Shown here in pieces: positions 35,061 to 44,720 of a DNA stretch of 64,000 bases (its first letter is position 1; each line of letters starts with the position of its first letter). Made by a program: the position numbers and the translations under genes. The stretch covers positions 1-64,000 of the forward strand of contig DIYI01000004.1 in assembly GCA_002428965.1 (NCBI GenBank). Direction: 5' to 3'. The notes below the pieces were generated by a model. It did not search any database. It saw only the letters and a program-made list of their open reading frames with translations, and was not told the origin of the DNA. This DNA is from Jejuia sp. UBA6058. Lineage in GTDB: Bacteria; Bacteroidota; Bacteroidia; Flavobacteriales; Flavobacteriaceae.

Positions 35061-36377
35061 TTAATTGGTTTTTGATGGCAAAATCCAATCACTATGCGTT
35101 AATGGTTCCCAGGGTAAACTTGCAATATCTACATCTGGATTAATGAGTCGTTTTAGTGGTTTCCCATTAACACTTACCTTACAATACACATGTATCGCAA
35201 CATCCTTTCCTTTAGACTCAAAATCTTCTTTTAAGTATTTTGAAAATTGCCAAATTACATCTGGCTTTGTACTAGCTCCGCGTTGTTGCTTTTTAGTTAA
35301 GTAATCATCGAGATTTATATTGAATTCCTCTCCTGTAGTCTTATCTTTAGCTGTATATGTTATTCTGCCATATTTTGATCGTAGCATCATGCGCCATGAC
35401 AAACGATGCCCTTCTTCAGTCCAAAGCACATTGTCTTCAAATAAATGATGGCGCAATGGCAAAACTGCTTGCACCAAAATAAAAACAAAAAACAAAAGCA
35501 CATAAACATTCTTAAACTTTGGAAACTTGACTTCTCCAGCTTTATAGAATATTCGTTTTTTTAAAAATATATTTCTGATAGTTTTAGGTTCGAAAAAGAA
35601 AAGATAAAACGCCAATGCTAAGTACGGGAATATACCAATCTGAAATACTACCGAATTAAATAAATGAAAGCCTATAGAAACAATAAATGCACACTTTCTA
35701 GTCGGTTTAAACAGTAAAAACGGTATAATGAGACCATCAAAAAAAATACCACCCCAAGTAAGCATATCTTGCAACCACGGCTCTTGCAAAATCTCACCAA
35801 TAACAGGATAATTTCTCTTACCGCTCATTAATACTCTCATAACTGTTCCGTCTAACCAATCGGGATACAATTTTGCGATAGAGGCATATGTATAAACAAT
35901 AAACAATTGAACAATAAAAACTACACGACACCAATTTGGCATCGCATTAGTTTTAATCTTTGGGTTTTGTTTAGCGTCAATAGAAACATCGTGATGTGCA
36001 GGCATAAACACCATAATGGCACTTATTAAAACCAATAAGTAATAGTGATTATTATAAGCGGATTTTTGCATCAAATAAGATCCTGTCCACAACAAAGTAA
36101 ATGTTAACATACTTATGCGGTATTGGTACCCAATCATAATACATAAACCACACAAGCCCATAATGCCATAATAAAAGTACATGCCATTACCATCCAATGG
36201 TTGTAACCACTCAAAACCTATAAAAGAAAATGTGAATTTAGGTTCTACAAGAACCCGACGTACCCAACCTGTTAAAATGGCTCCAAAAGACTCCAAAAAA
36301 CAAAGCAGCCCAAAAAATATCCTAAAAATAACTAGTTGGGCGTTATCAATATGTTTAAAGAATAAACTATTGCGCAT
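35061..36377 (-). CDS. HTTM-domain membrane protein (gamma-carboxylase-like), 438 aa
   Basis: Multiple hydrophobic segments of the HTTM (horizontally transferred transmembrane) family, related to the membrane domain of vitamin-K-dependent gamma-carboxylase (QLVIFRIFFGLLCFLESFGA, GYQYRISMLTFTLLWTGSYL, NHYYLLVLISAIM). A soluble C-terminal part follows from about residue 315. Function in bacteria is unknown. The ATG at 36377 overlaps the ribF reading frame by 11 nt, so translation is probably coupled to ribF. Confidence 0.85.
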   Translation of the reverse strand: MRNSLFFKHIDNAQLVIFRIFFGLLCFLESFGAILTGWVRRVLVEPKFTFSFIGFEWLQPLDGNGMYFYYGIMGLCGLCIMIGYQYRISMLTFTLLWTGSYLMQKSAYNNHYYLLVLISAIMVFMPAHHDVSIDAKQNPKIKTNAMPNWCRVVFIVQLFIVYTYASIAKLYPDWLDGTVMRVLMSGKRNYPVIGEILQEPWLQDMLTWGGIFFDGLIIPFLLFKPTRKCAFIVSIGFHLFNSVVFQIGIFPYLALAFYLFFFEPKTIRNIFLKKRIFYKAGEVKFPKFKNVYVLLFFVFILVQAVLPLRHHLFEDNVLWTEEGHRLSWRMMLRSKYGRITYTAKDKTTGEEFNINLDDYLTKKQQRGASTKPDVIWQFSKYLKEDFESKGKDVAIHVYCKVSVNGKPLKRLINPDVDIASLPWEPLTHSDWILPSKTN

Positions 36378-37305
36378 TGTAACTATCAATAAACCTTAGT
36401 GAAAACTCACGATCTTTTTTAAGCTGTTGTTTTAAGACATCGACAGATTCAAACTTCTGTTCATCTCTAATACGTTCTAAAATATCGATCTTAAGTGTTT
36501 CTCCATAAATGGATGTTTCAAAATTGAAAAAATTAACCTCTATCGATTCCTTTTCTCCATTTACTGTTGGGTTAACGCCAATATTCATCATACCAAAAAC
36601 AGTTTTTCCATTAATGGTAGATGATACTACATAAGCACCTTGTTTGGGAATAAGCTTATAATCCTCTGCTATTTTAATGTTCGCTGTAGGATATGTTATT
36701 TGTTTGCCAATGCCCTTCCCCTTTATAACCTTACCTTTCAACATGAAAGGATAACCTAGATATCTATTTGCTCTTCTTATATCACCATCATAAAGTGCTT
36801 TTCTAATTTTGGTTGAACTCACTGCAACTTCATCTATATCCTGAGCCGAAATTTCTTCAACTTCAAAGTCAAACATTTCACCAAATTTCATTAAGTCCTT
36901 TATATCGGCATTTCTATTTCTACCAAACCTATGGTCGTACCCAATAATTACCTTTTTGGCATTCAATTGTTCAACCAACACCTGCTTTACAAATTCCTCG
37001 GCAGATAGTCTCGAGAACGCTTCGGTAAACTCCTTAATCAGTAGATAATTTAATCCCAACTGTTTAAGTATCGTACTTCTCTCCTCAATAGTATTAATTA
37101 GCTTAATAGTGTTGTCTTTTTGAAGTACCATTCTTGGGTGTGGAAAGAATGTAAGTATAATAGAAGTTAAGCCTTCTTTTTCTCCTAAGGAAATTAATCG
37201 CTTTATAATTTTTTGGTGCCCCACATGAACACCATCAAATGTTCCAATAGTAATAATTGAAGGTTTTACAGCGTTATATTTTTCAATTTTAATTACTTTA
37301 CCCAC
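36367..37305 (-). CDS. ribF: Bifunctional riboflavin kinase/FAD synthetase, 312 aa
   Basis: Makes FMN and FAD from riboflavin. The N-terminal nucleotidyltransferase domain has GTFDGVHVGHQKII and GYDHRFGRNR; the C-terminal flavokinase domain has GKGIGKQITYPTANI and GMMNIGVNPTV. Length is normal. There is no ATG near the expected start; GTG at 37305 (MGKVIKIEKY) fits best. It is divergent from the metalloprotease gene and overlaps the HTTM gene at its 3' end. Confidence 0.95.
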   Translation of the reverse strand: MGKVIKIEKYNAVKPSIITIGTFDGVHVGHQKIIKRLISLGEKEGLTSIILTFFPHPRMVLQKDNTIKLINTIEERSTILKQLGLNYLLIKEFTEAFSRLSAEEFVKQVLVEQLNAKKVIIGYDHRFGRNRNADIKDLMKFGEMFDFEVEEISAQDIDEVAVSSTKIRKALYDGDIRRANRYLGYPFMLKGKVIKGKGIGKQITYPTANIKIAEDYKLIPKQGAYVVSSTINGKTVFGMMNIGVNPTVNGEKESIEVNFFNFETSIYGETLKIDILERIRDEQKFESVDVLKQQLKKDREFSLRFIDSYNAQ

Positions 37306-37317
37306 TGGATCTTAAAA

Positions 37318-37348
37318 TTGTTAATCTCCTCAAAATAATCTAGATTTG
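37318..37348 (+). promoter_or_regulatory. Promoter of the secreted metalloprotease gene
   Basis: TTG at 37318-37320, a 20-nt spacer, and TAGATTTG at 37341-37348 match the full Bacteroidota consensus TTG-N17-23-TAnnTTTG. The ATG follows 23 nt later at 37372. Confidence 0.75.
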
Positions 37349-37371
37349 CTTTAAAGAAGCCCTAATTTGTT

Positions 37372-40026
37372 ATGAAAACAAAACTACATTATGTTTTTGC
37401 AATCACCATATATTTCAGCGTATTTTCGGTGTTTTGTCAAGATAATTTTTTTATAAAAGTTGGAGAAACTCAAAAAACTGTAGGGGCAAAAAACTCATCT
37501 GAGTCTTATTCCATTTATGAATTTGATTATAATAGATTAAGTGAAGCATTGCTATCGGATAGAAATACTTCATACCTATCAAAATCTAGTGAAACAACAA
37601 TTAGTTTTCCCAATGCTGATGGAATATTAGAACGATATCGTATTAAAGAAGCTTCAGTATTCCATCCTGATATGCAAGCTAGATATCCCGAAATCAGATC
37701 TTATATCGCTCAAGGAATTGATGTGCCTTCCGCAACTTTCAGGTTTTGTTTATCACCCCACAAAGGATTTTCGGGAATTGTTTTAGGCAAGGAGGCTTCA
37801 GAAGTTTTTGAACCTTTACTAGAACGTAAAAATCGGTTTAAAGTTTTAAAAACAGAAAGTTTAACTAATTCTAGAAACTTTCATTGTAAGGTAACCGACC
37901 ATTTACATCAGAGGACAAATAAAACAAATACCAACTTAAAAAATGCTGACGACAGTATAAACCGTGAATATACTATTGCAATTTCTGTTACTGGAGAGTA
38001 TTCTAATTTTCATGGTGGTACATTATCAGAAGTTAATGCAGCAATTGCAGCTACTCTAACTAATATCAATGCTGTTTTTGAGAACGATTTTAATGTATCC
38101 TTACAATTGATAAGCAATAATGATGATGTAATTTATCTAAACCCTTTAACAGATCCTTACACTGCTTTATCGAATTACGGAAGTCAACTACAAAACACAT
38201 TAGATAACGAAATTGGTGATGCAAATTACAATATAGGCCATTTATTAGCAGCAAGTGGATTTGACGGGAACGCTGGATGTATTGGGTGTGTTTGTGACAG
38301 TGGCATTAAAGGTAGAGGCTATACATCGAGTGATAATCCTGATGGATTTAATTTTGACATTGATTTAGTTGCTCATGAAATTGGGCACCAATTTGGAGCA
38401 AACCACACTTGGACACACGATGGCAACGAAGGAACTAATGTACAAATGGAACCTGGTAGTGGCTCTACAATTATGGGATACGCTGGCATAACAGGTTCTA
38501 CGAACGTACAAACAAATAGCGACCCATATTTCCATGCTATTTCTATACAGCAAGTCACAGATTTTATTAAATCAACAAGTTGTGCTGTTGAAACAAATAC
38601 TGGAAACAATACTCCAAATGTAGATGCAGGCCCCGATCTAATACTTCCTATAAGTACTCCATTTAAACTTGCAGGATCAGCAACTGATAGTGACGGTGAT
38701 AACCTGACCTATTGCTGGGAACAAATTAATGAAGATAATGCGATTACCACTTTTCCTAACCCAAACTCAACTAGCTCAAATTCAGTTTTATTTAGATCGT
38801 TTTCACCTACTAGCAGTAATACTAGGTACTTTCCCAATTTGTTTGATTTAAAGAATGGCGGACTAAATGCTAGTCAATGGGAAAAAGTTCCTAATGTAGG
38901 AAGAACTGCAGACTTTAGATTGACTGTTAGAGACAATAGATCGGGTGGTGGTAATAATTCTAGTGATGATATGCGGGTGACATTTGATGCCAACTATGGT
39001 CCTTTTGTTGTCACCTCACAAAATACTGAGGGCCTTTCTTGGTCAAGCGGCACAACTGAAACTATTACATGGAATGTGAATAACACAAATAATATTTCAG
39101 GAGCAGCAAACGTGAACATTTTACTCTCTACCGATGGAGGTGAAACTTACAATACTATTGCTACTGATGTACCAAATGATGGAAGTCATAATATTATGGT
39201 TCCAAACAGCCCATCTACAAATTGTAGAGTTATGGTTGAAGCTGCTAATGGCAGTTTTTTTGCCATAAATAATGAAGCATTTGCTATTGATTTTGAAGTT
39301 TCCACAACCTGTATTCAATATGCCTCTGCAAATAACTTAAATATTAATATTGCCGATAATTCTGAACTACTTTCTGAAAATAACACAATAAACATTCCTG
39401 ATAGTTCAACAATTACCGATATTAATATTGGTTTAAATATTTCGCACACGTACATTGGTGATTTAGGAATTAACCTAGAAAGCCCCGAAGGAACTGAACT
39501 TGTACTCAAAACTTCTCGGGATTGTGATTCAGAACAAAATTTAATCGTTACGTTTGATGATCAGGCGGTTCAATTCAATTGCTTGGAGACCTTAAGTAAT
39601 ACCTCCTATCGATCTGTAAATGATTTACTTTCTGTTTTAAATGGTGAAAATACTTCAGGTAACTGGACTATAAAAGTTGGAGACTTTCAACCCGGAGACT
39701 CAGGTACTTTAAATTCTTGGTTTATCGAAATTTGTCAAACTATGCACACTTCGCTAAGCTTAACCGAGTTCTCTTTTGGTAATGTTAAGTTATTTCCGAA
39801 TCCAAATCAAGGCATATTTTTATTAAAAATTAACACTCCGCATGTTGCTAAGAATATTTCACTTGAAGTGTTTGATGTAAGAGGTAGACTGATTTACGAA
39901 CAAGAAATTAGAGAGACTACCCAATTAAACCAAGAAATTGCAATTACAAACGCCCAATCTGGCATGTACCTTCTTCGTTTAACCGATGGTATTTCTACGG
40001 ATATAAGAAGAATAATTATTCAATAG
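37372..40026 (+). CDS. T9SS-exported reprolysin-like zinc metalloprotease, 884 aa
   Basis: Signal peptide (to about residue 22), then a propeptide-like region and a metallopeptidase M12-type domain with the zinc motif HEIGHQFGANH (335-345) and a downstream Met-turn IMGYAGI. Next come an Ig-like/PKD-type stretch (SATDSDGDNLTYCWEQ), a region at about 535-640, a proprotein-convertase P-like domain at about 643-790 (ISHTYIGDLGINLESPEG, GNWTIKVGDFQPGDSG), and a type-A Por secretion tail (LFPNPNQGIFLLK, LEVFDVRGRLIYEQ, GMYLLRL). Probably a secreted protease that degrades external protein; all catalytic residues are present. Confidence 0.93.
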   Translation: MKTKLHYVFAITIYFSVFSVFCQDNFFIKVGETQKTVGAKNSSESYSIYEFDYNRLSEALLSDRNTSYLSKSSETTISFPNADGILERYRIKEASVFHPDMQARYPEIRSYIAQGIDVPSATFRFCLSPHKGFSGIVLGKEASEVFEPLLERKNRFKVLKTESLTNSRNFHCKVTDHLHQRTNKTNTNLKNADDSINREYTIAISVTGEYSNFHGGTLSEVNAAIAATLTNINAVFENDFNVSLQLISNNDDVIYLNPLTDPYTALSNYGSQLQNTLDNEIGDANYNIGHLLAASGFDGNAGCIGCVCDSGIKGRGYTSSDNPDGFNFDIDLVAHEIGHQFGANHTWTHDGNEGTNVQMEPGSGSTIMGYAGITGSTNVQTNSDPYFHAISIQQVTDFIKSTSCAVETNTGNNTPNVDAGPDLILPISTPFKLAGSATDSDGDNLTYCWEQINEDNAITTFPNPNSTSSNSVLFRSFSPTSSNTRYFPNLFDLKNGGLNASQWEKVPNVGRTADFRLTVRDNRSGGGNNSSDDMRVTFDANYGPFVVTSQNTEGLSWSSGTTETITWNVNNTNNISGAANVNILLSTDGGETYNTIATDVPNDGSHNIMVPNSPSTNCRVMVEAANGSFFAINNEAFAIDFEVSTTCIQYASANNLNINIADNSELLSENNTINIPDSSTITDINIGLNISHTYIGDLGINLESPEGTELVLKTSRDCDSEQNLIVTFDDQAVQFNCLETLSNTSYRSVNDLLSVLNGENTSGNWTIKVGDFQPGDSGTLNSWFIEICQTMHTSLSLTEFSFGNVKLFPNPNQGIFLLKINTPHVAKNISLEVFDVRGRLIYEQEIRETTQLNQEIAITNAQSGMYLLRLTDGISTDIRRIIIQ

Positions 40027-40065
40027 AAAACGAGCCTAAACCTACTACTTGTCGTTCTAAATCGA

Positions 40066-40692
40066 TTATTTTCCATTATACAAATTCATGGTAGTGCTGG
40101 TACCTGATAGAACGAATGACTTGATTAAATCGGTTGATTTTTCTAAACGCTCTGGAAGTTGTGTTTGTTCTTCTTCATTCCATTCCCCAAGAACATAATC
40201 CACCTGGCGCCCTTTAGAAAATGCATCACTAATTCCAAATCTAAACCTGCTGTATTTTGTAGTATTAAGTTTTAATTGAATATCCTTTAATCCGTTATGT
40301 CCACCATCGCTTCCTTTCGTTTTCAAACGAATACTTCCAAATGGTAAATTCAAATCGTCCGTTATAATTAAAAGATTTTCTATTGGCACTTTTTCCTTCG
40401 TTAACCAGTAAGTAACTGCCTTACCGCTTAAATTCATGAAAGTGCTCGGTTTTAAAAAAATAAAAGTTCTACCTTTTAATTTATAATATGCGATATCTCC
40501 GAGTTTATTAGTCTCAAAGGATACTTGTTCTTTTTCAGCGAAATAGTCCAAAACTTTAAACCCAATATTGTGTCTAGTCTCTTCATATTTCTCTCCTATA
40601 TTCCCTAAGCCAACAATTAAAAATTTCTTCATGGGGTCTTGCTCCTCTTTTGGTTTCTCTAAATTAAATGGTTGTAATAAAAACCGAAACAT
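40066..40692 (-). CDS. pth: Peptidyl-tRNA hydrolase, about 208 aa
   Basis: Releases tRNA from peptidyl-tRNA dropped by ribosomes. Conserved: FLIVGLGNIGEKYEETRHNIGF with the catalytic His, KPSTFMNLSGKAV, and DDLNLPFGSIRLKTKGSDGGHNG. The core starts at MKKFLIVG (ATG 40632, 188 aa, the canonical length). An ATG at 40692 adds a 20-residue leader (MFRFLLQPFNLEKPKEEQDP) of a kind seen in some Flavobacteriaceae Pth proteins. Anything further upstream would run into the clpX terminator at 40718-40743. Confidence 0.93.
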   Translation of the reverse strand: MFRFLLQPFNLEKPKEEQDPMKKFLIVGLGNIGEKYEETRHNIGFKVLDYFAEKEQVSFETNKLGDIAYYKLKGRTFIFLKPSTFMNLSGKAVTYWLTKEKVPIENLLIITDDLNLPFGSIRLKTKGSDGGHNGLKDIQLKLNTTKYSRFRFGISDAFSKGRQVDYVLGEWNEEEQTQLPERLEKSTDLIKSFVLSGTSTTMNLYNGK

Positions 40693-40717
40693 TCTTTTGA
40701 AATTTTGTAAAAATAAA

Positions 40718-40743
40718 AAGCACTCTATTAAAATAGAATGCTT
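40718..40743 (-). terminator. Terminator of clpX
   Basis: 12-bp stem AAGCACTCTATT / AATAGAATGCTT with one wobble pair and a very short loop, followed on the minus strand by TTTTTATTTTT. It lies 25 nt past the clpX stop. Confidence 0.8.
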
Positions 40744-40767
40744 CAAAAATTAAATATTTTCAACAAT

Positions 40768-42000
40768 TTAAGAAACCGCTTTTAATTTCTTCAATGTAGT
40801 TTTCGTTAATTTATCCTCGGCGTAAGACTTGGTAACATTCAACTTCTTATCTGTACTACTCGGTAGCTCAAACATAGCATCTGTTAAAATCTCTTCACAC
40901 AAAGAACGTAATCCTCGAGCACCAAGCTTATATTCAATAGCTTTCTCAACAATAAAACCAAGAGCACCATCAGTAATACTGAATTCTATTTCATCCATAG
41001 AGAATAACTTCTTGTACTGCTTGATAATTGCATTCTTTGGTTCCGTAAGGATGGCCCTTAACGTTTTTGCATCCAAAGGATCCATATGTGTTAAAACCGG
41101 AAGTCTTCCGATAATTTCTGGAATAAGTCCAAAATCTTTTAAATCCTTAGGTATAATATACTGCAATAAATTATTCTGATCTATAACATCGTCCGACATT
41201 GAAGCTGCATATCCTACCGCTTTCATATTAAGACGTTTTGTAATTACTCGCTCTATTCCATCAAAAGCACCTCCAGCAATGAATAAAATATTCTCAGTAT
41301 TAACTTCTATAAACTTCTGATCTGGATGTTTCCTACCTCCTTTTGGCGGCACATTAACTACGGTTCCTTCTAAAAGTTTTAAAAGCGCTTGTTGTACACC
41401 TTCTCCTGATACATCTCTTGTGATGGAGGGATTATCACTTTTACGAGCAATCTTATCAATCTCATCAATAAAAACGATACCCTTTTCTGCCTTTTCTAAA
41501 TTATAATCGGCAGCTTGAAGTAACCTGGTTAAAATACTTTCTACATCTTCGCCCACATACCCCGCTTCAGTTAAGACTGTAGCATCAACAATCGCCAAAG
41601 GCACATTGAGCATTCTTGCAATAGTTTTTGCCATTAATGTCTTTCCAGTACCTGTTTGACCTACCATTACGATATTACTTTTTTGAATTTCAATATCGTC
41701 GTTAGAAGGTGGTTGTAATAAACGCTTGTAATGATTATAAACAGCAACAGACATGACTTTCTTGGTCATTTCCTGACCTATAATATACTCGTCTAAAAAA
41801 GCTTTTATTTGTTGAGGCTTCCTAAGCTGTAATTCTGAAGATAAATCGTTAGTTTCGTTTTGTTTTGATTCTTCAAGCACGATACCATGTGCCTGCTCTA
41901 TACATCGATCACAAATATGCGCATCTAGACCTGCAATTAGCAAATTAGTCTCAGACTTTTTTCTACCACAAAACGAACACTCTAACTCTTCTTTCGCCAT
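40768..42000 (-). CDS. clpX: ATP-dependent Clp protease ATP-binding subunit ClpX, 410 aa
   Basis: AAA+ unfoldase that feeds substrates to ClpP. The N-terminal zinc-binding domain has C8, C11, C30, C33; Walker A is GQTGTGKT, Walker B VFIDEIDKIA, followed by ITRDVSGEGVQQALLKLLEG and the sensor region GARGLRS. Length is normal. The clpP gene lies 74 nt upstream on the same strand; a CAAATATA (TATATTTG on the minus strand, 42066-42059) suggests clpX also has its own promoter. Confidence 0.98.
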   Translation of the reverse strand: MAKEELECSFCGRKKSETNLLIAGLDAHICDRCIEQAHGIVLEESKQNETNDLSSELQLRKPQQIKAFLDEYIIGQEMTKKVMSVAVYNHYKRLLQPPSNDDIEIQKSNIVMVGQTGTGKTLMAKTIARMLNVPLAIVDATVLTEAGYVGEDVESILTRLLQAADYNLEKAEKGIVFIDEIDKIARKSDNPSITRDVSGEGVQQALLKLLEGTVVNVPPKGGRKHPDQKFIEVNTENILFIAGGAFDGIERVITKRLNMKAVGYAASMSDDVIDQNNLLQYIIPKDLKDFGLIPEIIGRLPVLTHMDPLDAKTLRAILTEPKNAIIKQYKKLFSMDEIEFSITDGALGFIVEKAIEYKLGARGLRSLCEEILTDAMFELPSSTDKKLNVTKSYAEDKLTKTTLKKLKAVS

Positions 42001-42022
42001 TAATTAAGTTCTTTTTTAAAAT

Positions 42023-42066
42023 TGTAAAGTTTTTCTTTACAGATTTAAGTGTGACTTACAAATATA
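42023..42066 (-). promoter_or_regulatory. Putative clpX promoter box and leader hairpin
   Basis: Minus-strand TATATTTG (42066-42059) fits the -7 consensus. Downstream in the leader TGTAAAG / CTTTACA (42041-42023) can form a 7-bp hairpin with a 5-nt loop. No TTG at the usual spacing is seen, so this is tentative. Confidence 0.4.
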
Positions 42067-42074
42067 AGAAATTT

Positions 42075-42749
42075 TTATTTCCTTGCTAAAATCTCATCAA
42101 TCATACCGTATTCCTTGGCTTTATCAGCCTTCATCCAGTAATCTCTATCGCTATCTTCATATACTTTGTCGTAGTTTTGTCCCGAATGCTTACTTATTAT
42201 TTGGTATAATTCTTCTTTAAGTGTTAAAATCTCTTTCGCTGTAATTTCAATATCACTAGCTTGTCCTTGAGCACCACCCATTGGTTGGTGAATCATAACA
42301 CGAGAATGCGTCAATCCACTGCGTTTGCCTTTTTCGCCCGCACATAACAGAACAGCTCCCATAGAAGCCGCCATACCAGTGCAAATTGTAGCTACATCAG
42401 GTTTTATAAATTGCATAGTATCATAAATACCTAAGCCTGCATAAACACTACCTCCAGGGGAATTAATATAAATCTGAATATCTTTTGAGGCATCAACACT
42501 TTCCAAAAACAACAATTGTGCTTGAATGATATTAGCCACTTGGTCGTTAATTCCCGTACCTAAAAAGATAATACGATCCATCATTAAACGCGAAAACACA
42601 TCAAAAATTGCGATGTTCATTTGGCGTTCTTCAATAATATTTGGTGTTAAACCAACAGGATACATACTACTGATTATTTTATCATAGTAAGTACTACTTA
42701 TACCTTGATCTTTTGTTGCGAATTTTTCAAATTCTTTACCGTAATCCAT
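42075..42749 (-). CDS. clpP: ATP-dependent Clp protease proteolytic subunit ClpP, 224 aa
   Basis: Serine protease that forms the tetradecameric chamber paired with ClpX. The triad is Ser129 (GMAASMGA), His154 (IHQPMGG) and Asp199 (YEDSDRDYW). Start at the ATG at 42749 (MDYGKEFEKF), the N-terminus common in this family in flavobacteria; the further upstream in-frame Met would add 14 unrelated residues. It lies between tig and clpX, the usual tig-clpP-clpX order. Confidence 0.97.
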   Translation of the reverse strand: MDYGKEFEKFATKDQGISSTYYDKIISSMYPVGLTPNIIEERQMNIAIFDVFSRLMMDRIIFLGTGINDQVANIIQAQLLFLESVDASKDIQIYINSPGGSVYAGLGIYDTMQFIKPDVATICTGMAASMGAVLLCAGEKGKRSGLTHSRVMIHQPMGGAQGQASDIEITAKEILTLKEELYQIISKHSGQNYDKVYEDSDRDYWMKADKAKEYGMIDEILARK

Positions 42750-42836
42750 ATACGTTTTCCCTTTTTTTGTTAATCTCTTGACAGACATCAAGATGGATTA
42801 TTTTTTAAAAATTTTATCTGCTTGTATAAAATAAAA

Positions 42837-42867
42837 ATGCGCTTAAATCACAGCGATTTAAGCGCAT
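42837..42867 (-). terminator. Terminator of tig
   Basis: Perfect 13-bp inverted repeat ATGCGCTTAAATC / GATTTAAGCGCAT with a 5-nt loop, followed by TTTTTATTTTA on the minus strand, 24 nt past the trigger factor stop. It separates tig from clpP. Confidence 0.9.
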
Positions 42868-42890
42868 AAATATAATGAATAAATATTTGA

Positions 42891-44219
42891 TTATTTGTCG
42901 CCGTAAACTTCTTTAACAAACTTTTCGTAACTCATTTCTTTGGCTTTTAAGTTTGCTTTTTCTTTGTACAAACCAATTAATTTCTGACTTATTAATTGCT
43001 CTGAAATACGACGTGCTTCGTCTTGATTACCTAATACTCTAGCAGCAATTCCTTCAAGTTCTTCATCGGATGGATCTAACTGACCAAATTGTGCCATTTG
43101 AGCCTTAATCATTTCTTTTGCATGCCCTTTAATATCATCTAGCGTCACTTGAATATCATTCTCTTGAATTAGCTTACCTTCTATTAGCTGATAGCGTAAA
43201 CTTTTTTCAGACTTTTCATACTCCTCTTTTGCTTGCGTTTCGTCCATTTCCTTTTCTCCAGAAGTTTGCATCCATTTAGTTAAAAACTCAGCAGGTAAAT
43301 CGAATTTCGTACTATCCACCAAATATTCAGTAACATCATTCAACAACTTTTGATCTGATTGTTGTTTGAACTGTTTCTCAGCATCTTCTTTTATTTTATC
43401 CTTCAATTCAGTAACTGTTGTTACCGTTTTAGGGGCAAATAACTTATCAAACAATTCTTGATCTAAATCTGCTAATTCTCTTTTGTTAATCTCAGTGATT
43501 TTGAAAACAACTTCAATATTTAAGTCTTTTGCTTCTTCTTGACTAACTTTTAAAGCATGCATCAATTCATGCTCATCATCATATAAACCTTTAGTCTTTA
43601 AAGTGATTACATCACCAACTTTTCCTCCAATAAATTTCTTAGCAGTAGCTTTTCCTTTAAATTTATCTAAAGTTAAAGTAATGGTATTGTCAATCTCCTT
43701 TTCTTCATTTTTGAAAGTACCCGTGATTTCACTATCACTTTCAATAACATCTTGAGATACTAGTTTTCCATATTGTTTTTGAATGCGCTCTACTTGCTCA
43801 TCAACCATTTTGTTATCTGCAATAATATTATAGTGTGTTATCGCTTTTTTTCCCTTTAGCTTTACATCAAACTCAGGGGCAAGTCCTAATTCAAACTCAA
43901 AAGAGAAAGAATCTCCGTCCCAATTAATTTCGTCTTGCGGTTTCGGCAAAGGCTGCCCTAGAACATCAAGTTTTTCCTCAGTAAGATATTTATTTAGAGC
44001 ATCTTGTAGCAGTTTATTAACCTCATCAACCAAAACAGCTTTTCCGTACTGCTTTTTTACTAGACCCATAGGAACATGACCTTTTCTAAAACCAGGAATA
44101 TTAGCAGTTTTACGATAATCTGTTAAGATTTTATCCACTTTATCGCTATAGTCTTCTTTAGCGATATCTACTTTAACAACTGCATTTAATGCATCTAAGT
44201 CTTCTCTTGTAATATTCAT
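42891..44219 (-). CDS. tig: Trigger factor, 442 aa
   Basis: Ribosome-associated chaperone. The N-terminal ribosome-binding domain contains the signature GFRKGHVPMGLVKKQYG; a central FKBP-like domain (about 150-245) looks degenerate; a helical C-terminal chaperone domain follows. Start at the ATG at 44219 (MNITREDLDALNAVVKV); an earlier in-frame start falls in the leader near repeated GGGAT elements. First gene of the tig, clpP, clpX block, though strong terminators separate the members. Confidence 0.95.
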   Translation of the reverse strand: MNITREDLDALNAVVKVDIAKEDYSDKVDKILTDYRKTANIPGFRKGHVPMGLVKKQYGKAVLVDEVNKLLQDALNKYLTEEKLDVLGQPLPKPQDEINWDGDSFSFEFELGLAPEFDVKLKGKKAITHYNIIADNKMVDEQVERIQKQYGKLVSQDVIESDSEITGTFKNEEKEIDNTITLTLDKFKGKATAKKFIGGKVGDVITLKTKGLYDDEHELMHALKVSQEEAKDLNIEVVFKITEINKRELADLDQELFDKLFAPKTVTTVTELKDKIKEDAEKQFKQQSDQKLLNDVTEYLVDSTKFDLPAEFLTKWMQTSGEKEMDETQAKEEYEKSEKSLRYQLIEGKLIQENDIQVTLDDIKGHAKEMIKAQMAQFGQLDPSDEELEGIAARVLGNQDEARRISEQLISQKLIGLYKEKANLKAKEMSYEKFVKEVYGDK

Positions 44220-44284
44220 TTTTATGATATAAGCCCCTAAGGCGTTTAACAAATGGGATAATCCCTAAAATTAAAATTGGGATG

Positions 44285-44314
44285 CAAAATTAGTATATTT
44301 TTACATCCCAACAA
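44285..44314 (-). promoter_or_regulatory. tig promoter
   Basis: On the minus strand TTG (44314-44312), a 19-nt spacer, and TAATTTTG (44292-44285) match the Bacteroidota promoter consensus, about 65 nt upstream of the tig ATG. The -7 box lies inside an 8-bp inverted repeat TTGGGATG / CATCCCAA (44277-44284 and 44304-44311), which could be an operator or the terminator of the upstream gene. Confidence 0.65.
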
Positions 44315-44339
44315 AGTTTTTAATTCGTTGATTACGAGG

Positions 44340-44687
44340 CTATTTTTTCTTTTCTTTTAATAAGGAATGTAACATAGATTGAAGTATGCATAATAACACA
44401 CTAAAAATTAATGCCCAACCAAAACTTGCTACTGAAAAGCCGTCTATTAATTTATCTGCTAATAGAATAATTATGGCGTTTATCACGAATAGAAATAATC
44501 CTAATGTTAGAATGGTAGCAGGCAGTGTAAATATTACCAAAATTGGCTTTACGAGAATATTTAGTAAAGATATCACCAAGGCCACAACAAGTGCACCGAA
44601 ATAACCGTCAACACTGACTCCTGATAAGGCATAAGATAAAATTAAAACTGCAATTGCGTTTAATAAGATTTTGATAACCCAGTTCAT
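44340..44687 (-). CDS. Four-helix membrane protein of the phage-holin-like family IV, 115 aa
   Basis: Four hydrophobic segments and the conserved pattern (LSGVSVDGYFGALVVALVISLLNI, VKPILVIFTLPATILTLGLF) of the YvlD/DUF360-type family, often labelled phage holin. No phage gene is nearby, so this is a chromosomal inner-membrane protein of unknown function. It lies between tig and an alpha/beta hydrolase gene on the same strand. Confidence 0.82.
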   Translation of the reverse strand: MNWVIKILLNAIAVLILSYALSGVSVDGYFGALVVALVISLLNILVKPILVIFTLPATILTLGLFLFVINAIIILLADKLIDGFSVASFGWALIFSVLLCILQSMLHSLLKEKKK

Positions 44688-44720
44688 AATATTAGACTTT
44701 GCCTAAAATTACAAAATATT

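Noticed and set aside
44340..44687. Evidence for a prophage from the holin-like label
   Set aside because: No lysin, capsid, integrase or other phage gene is nearby; the family name is misleading.
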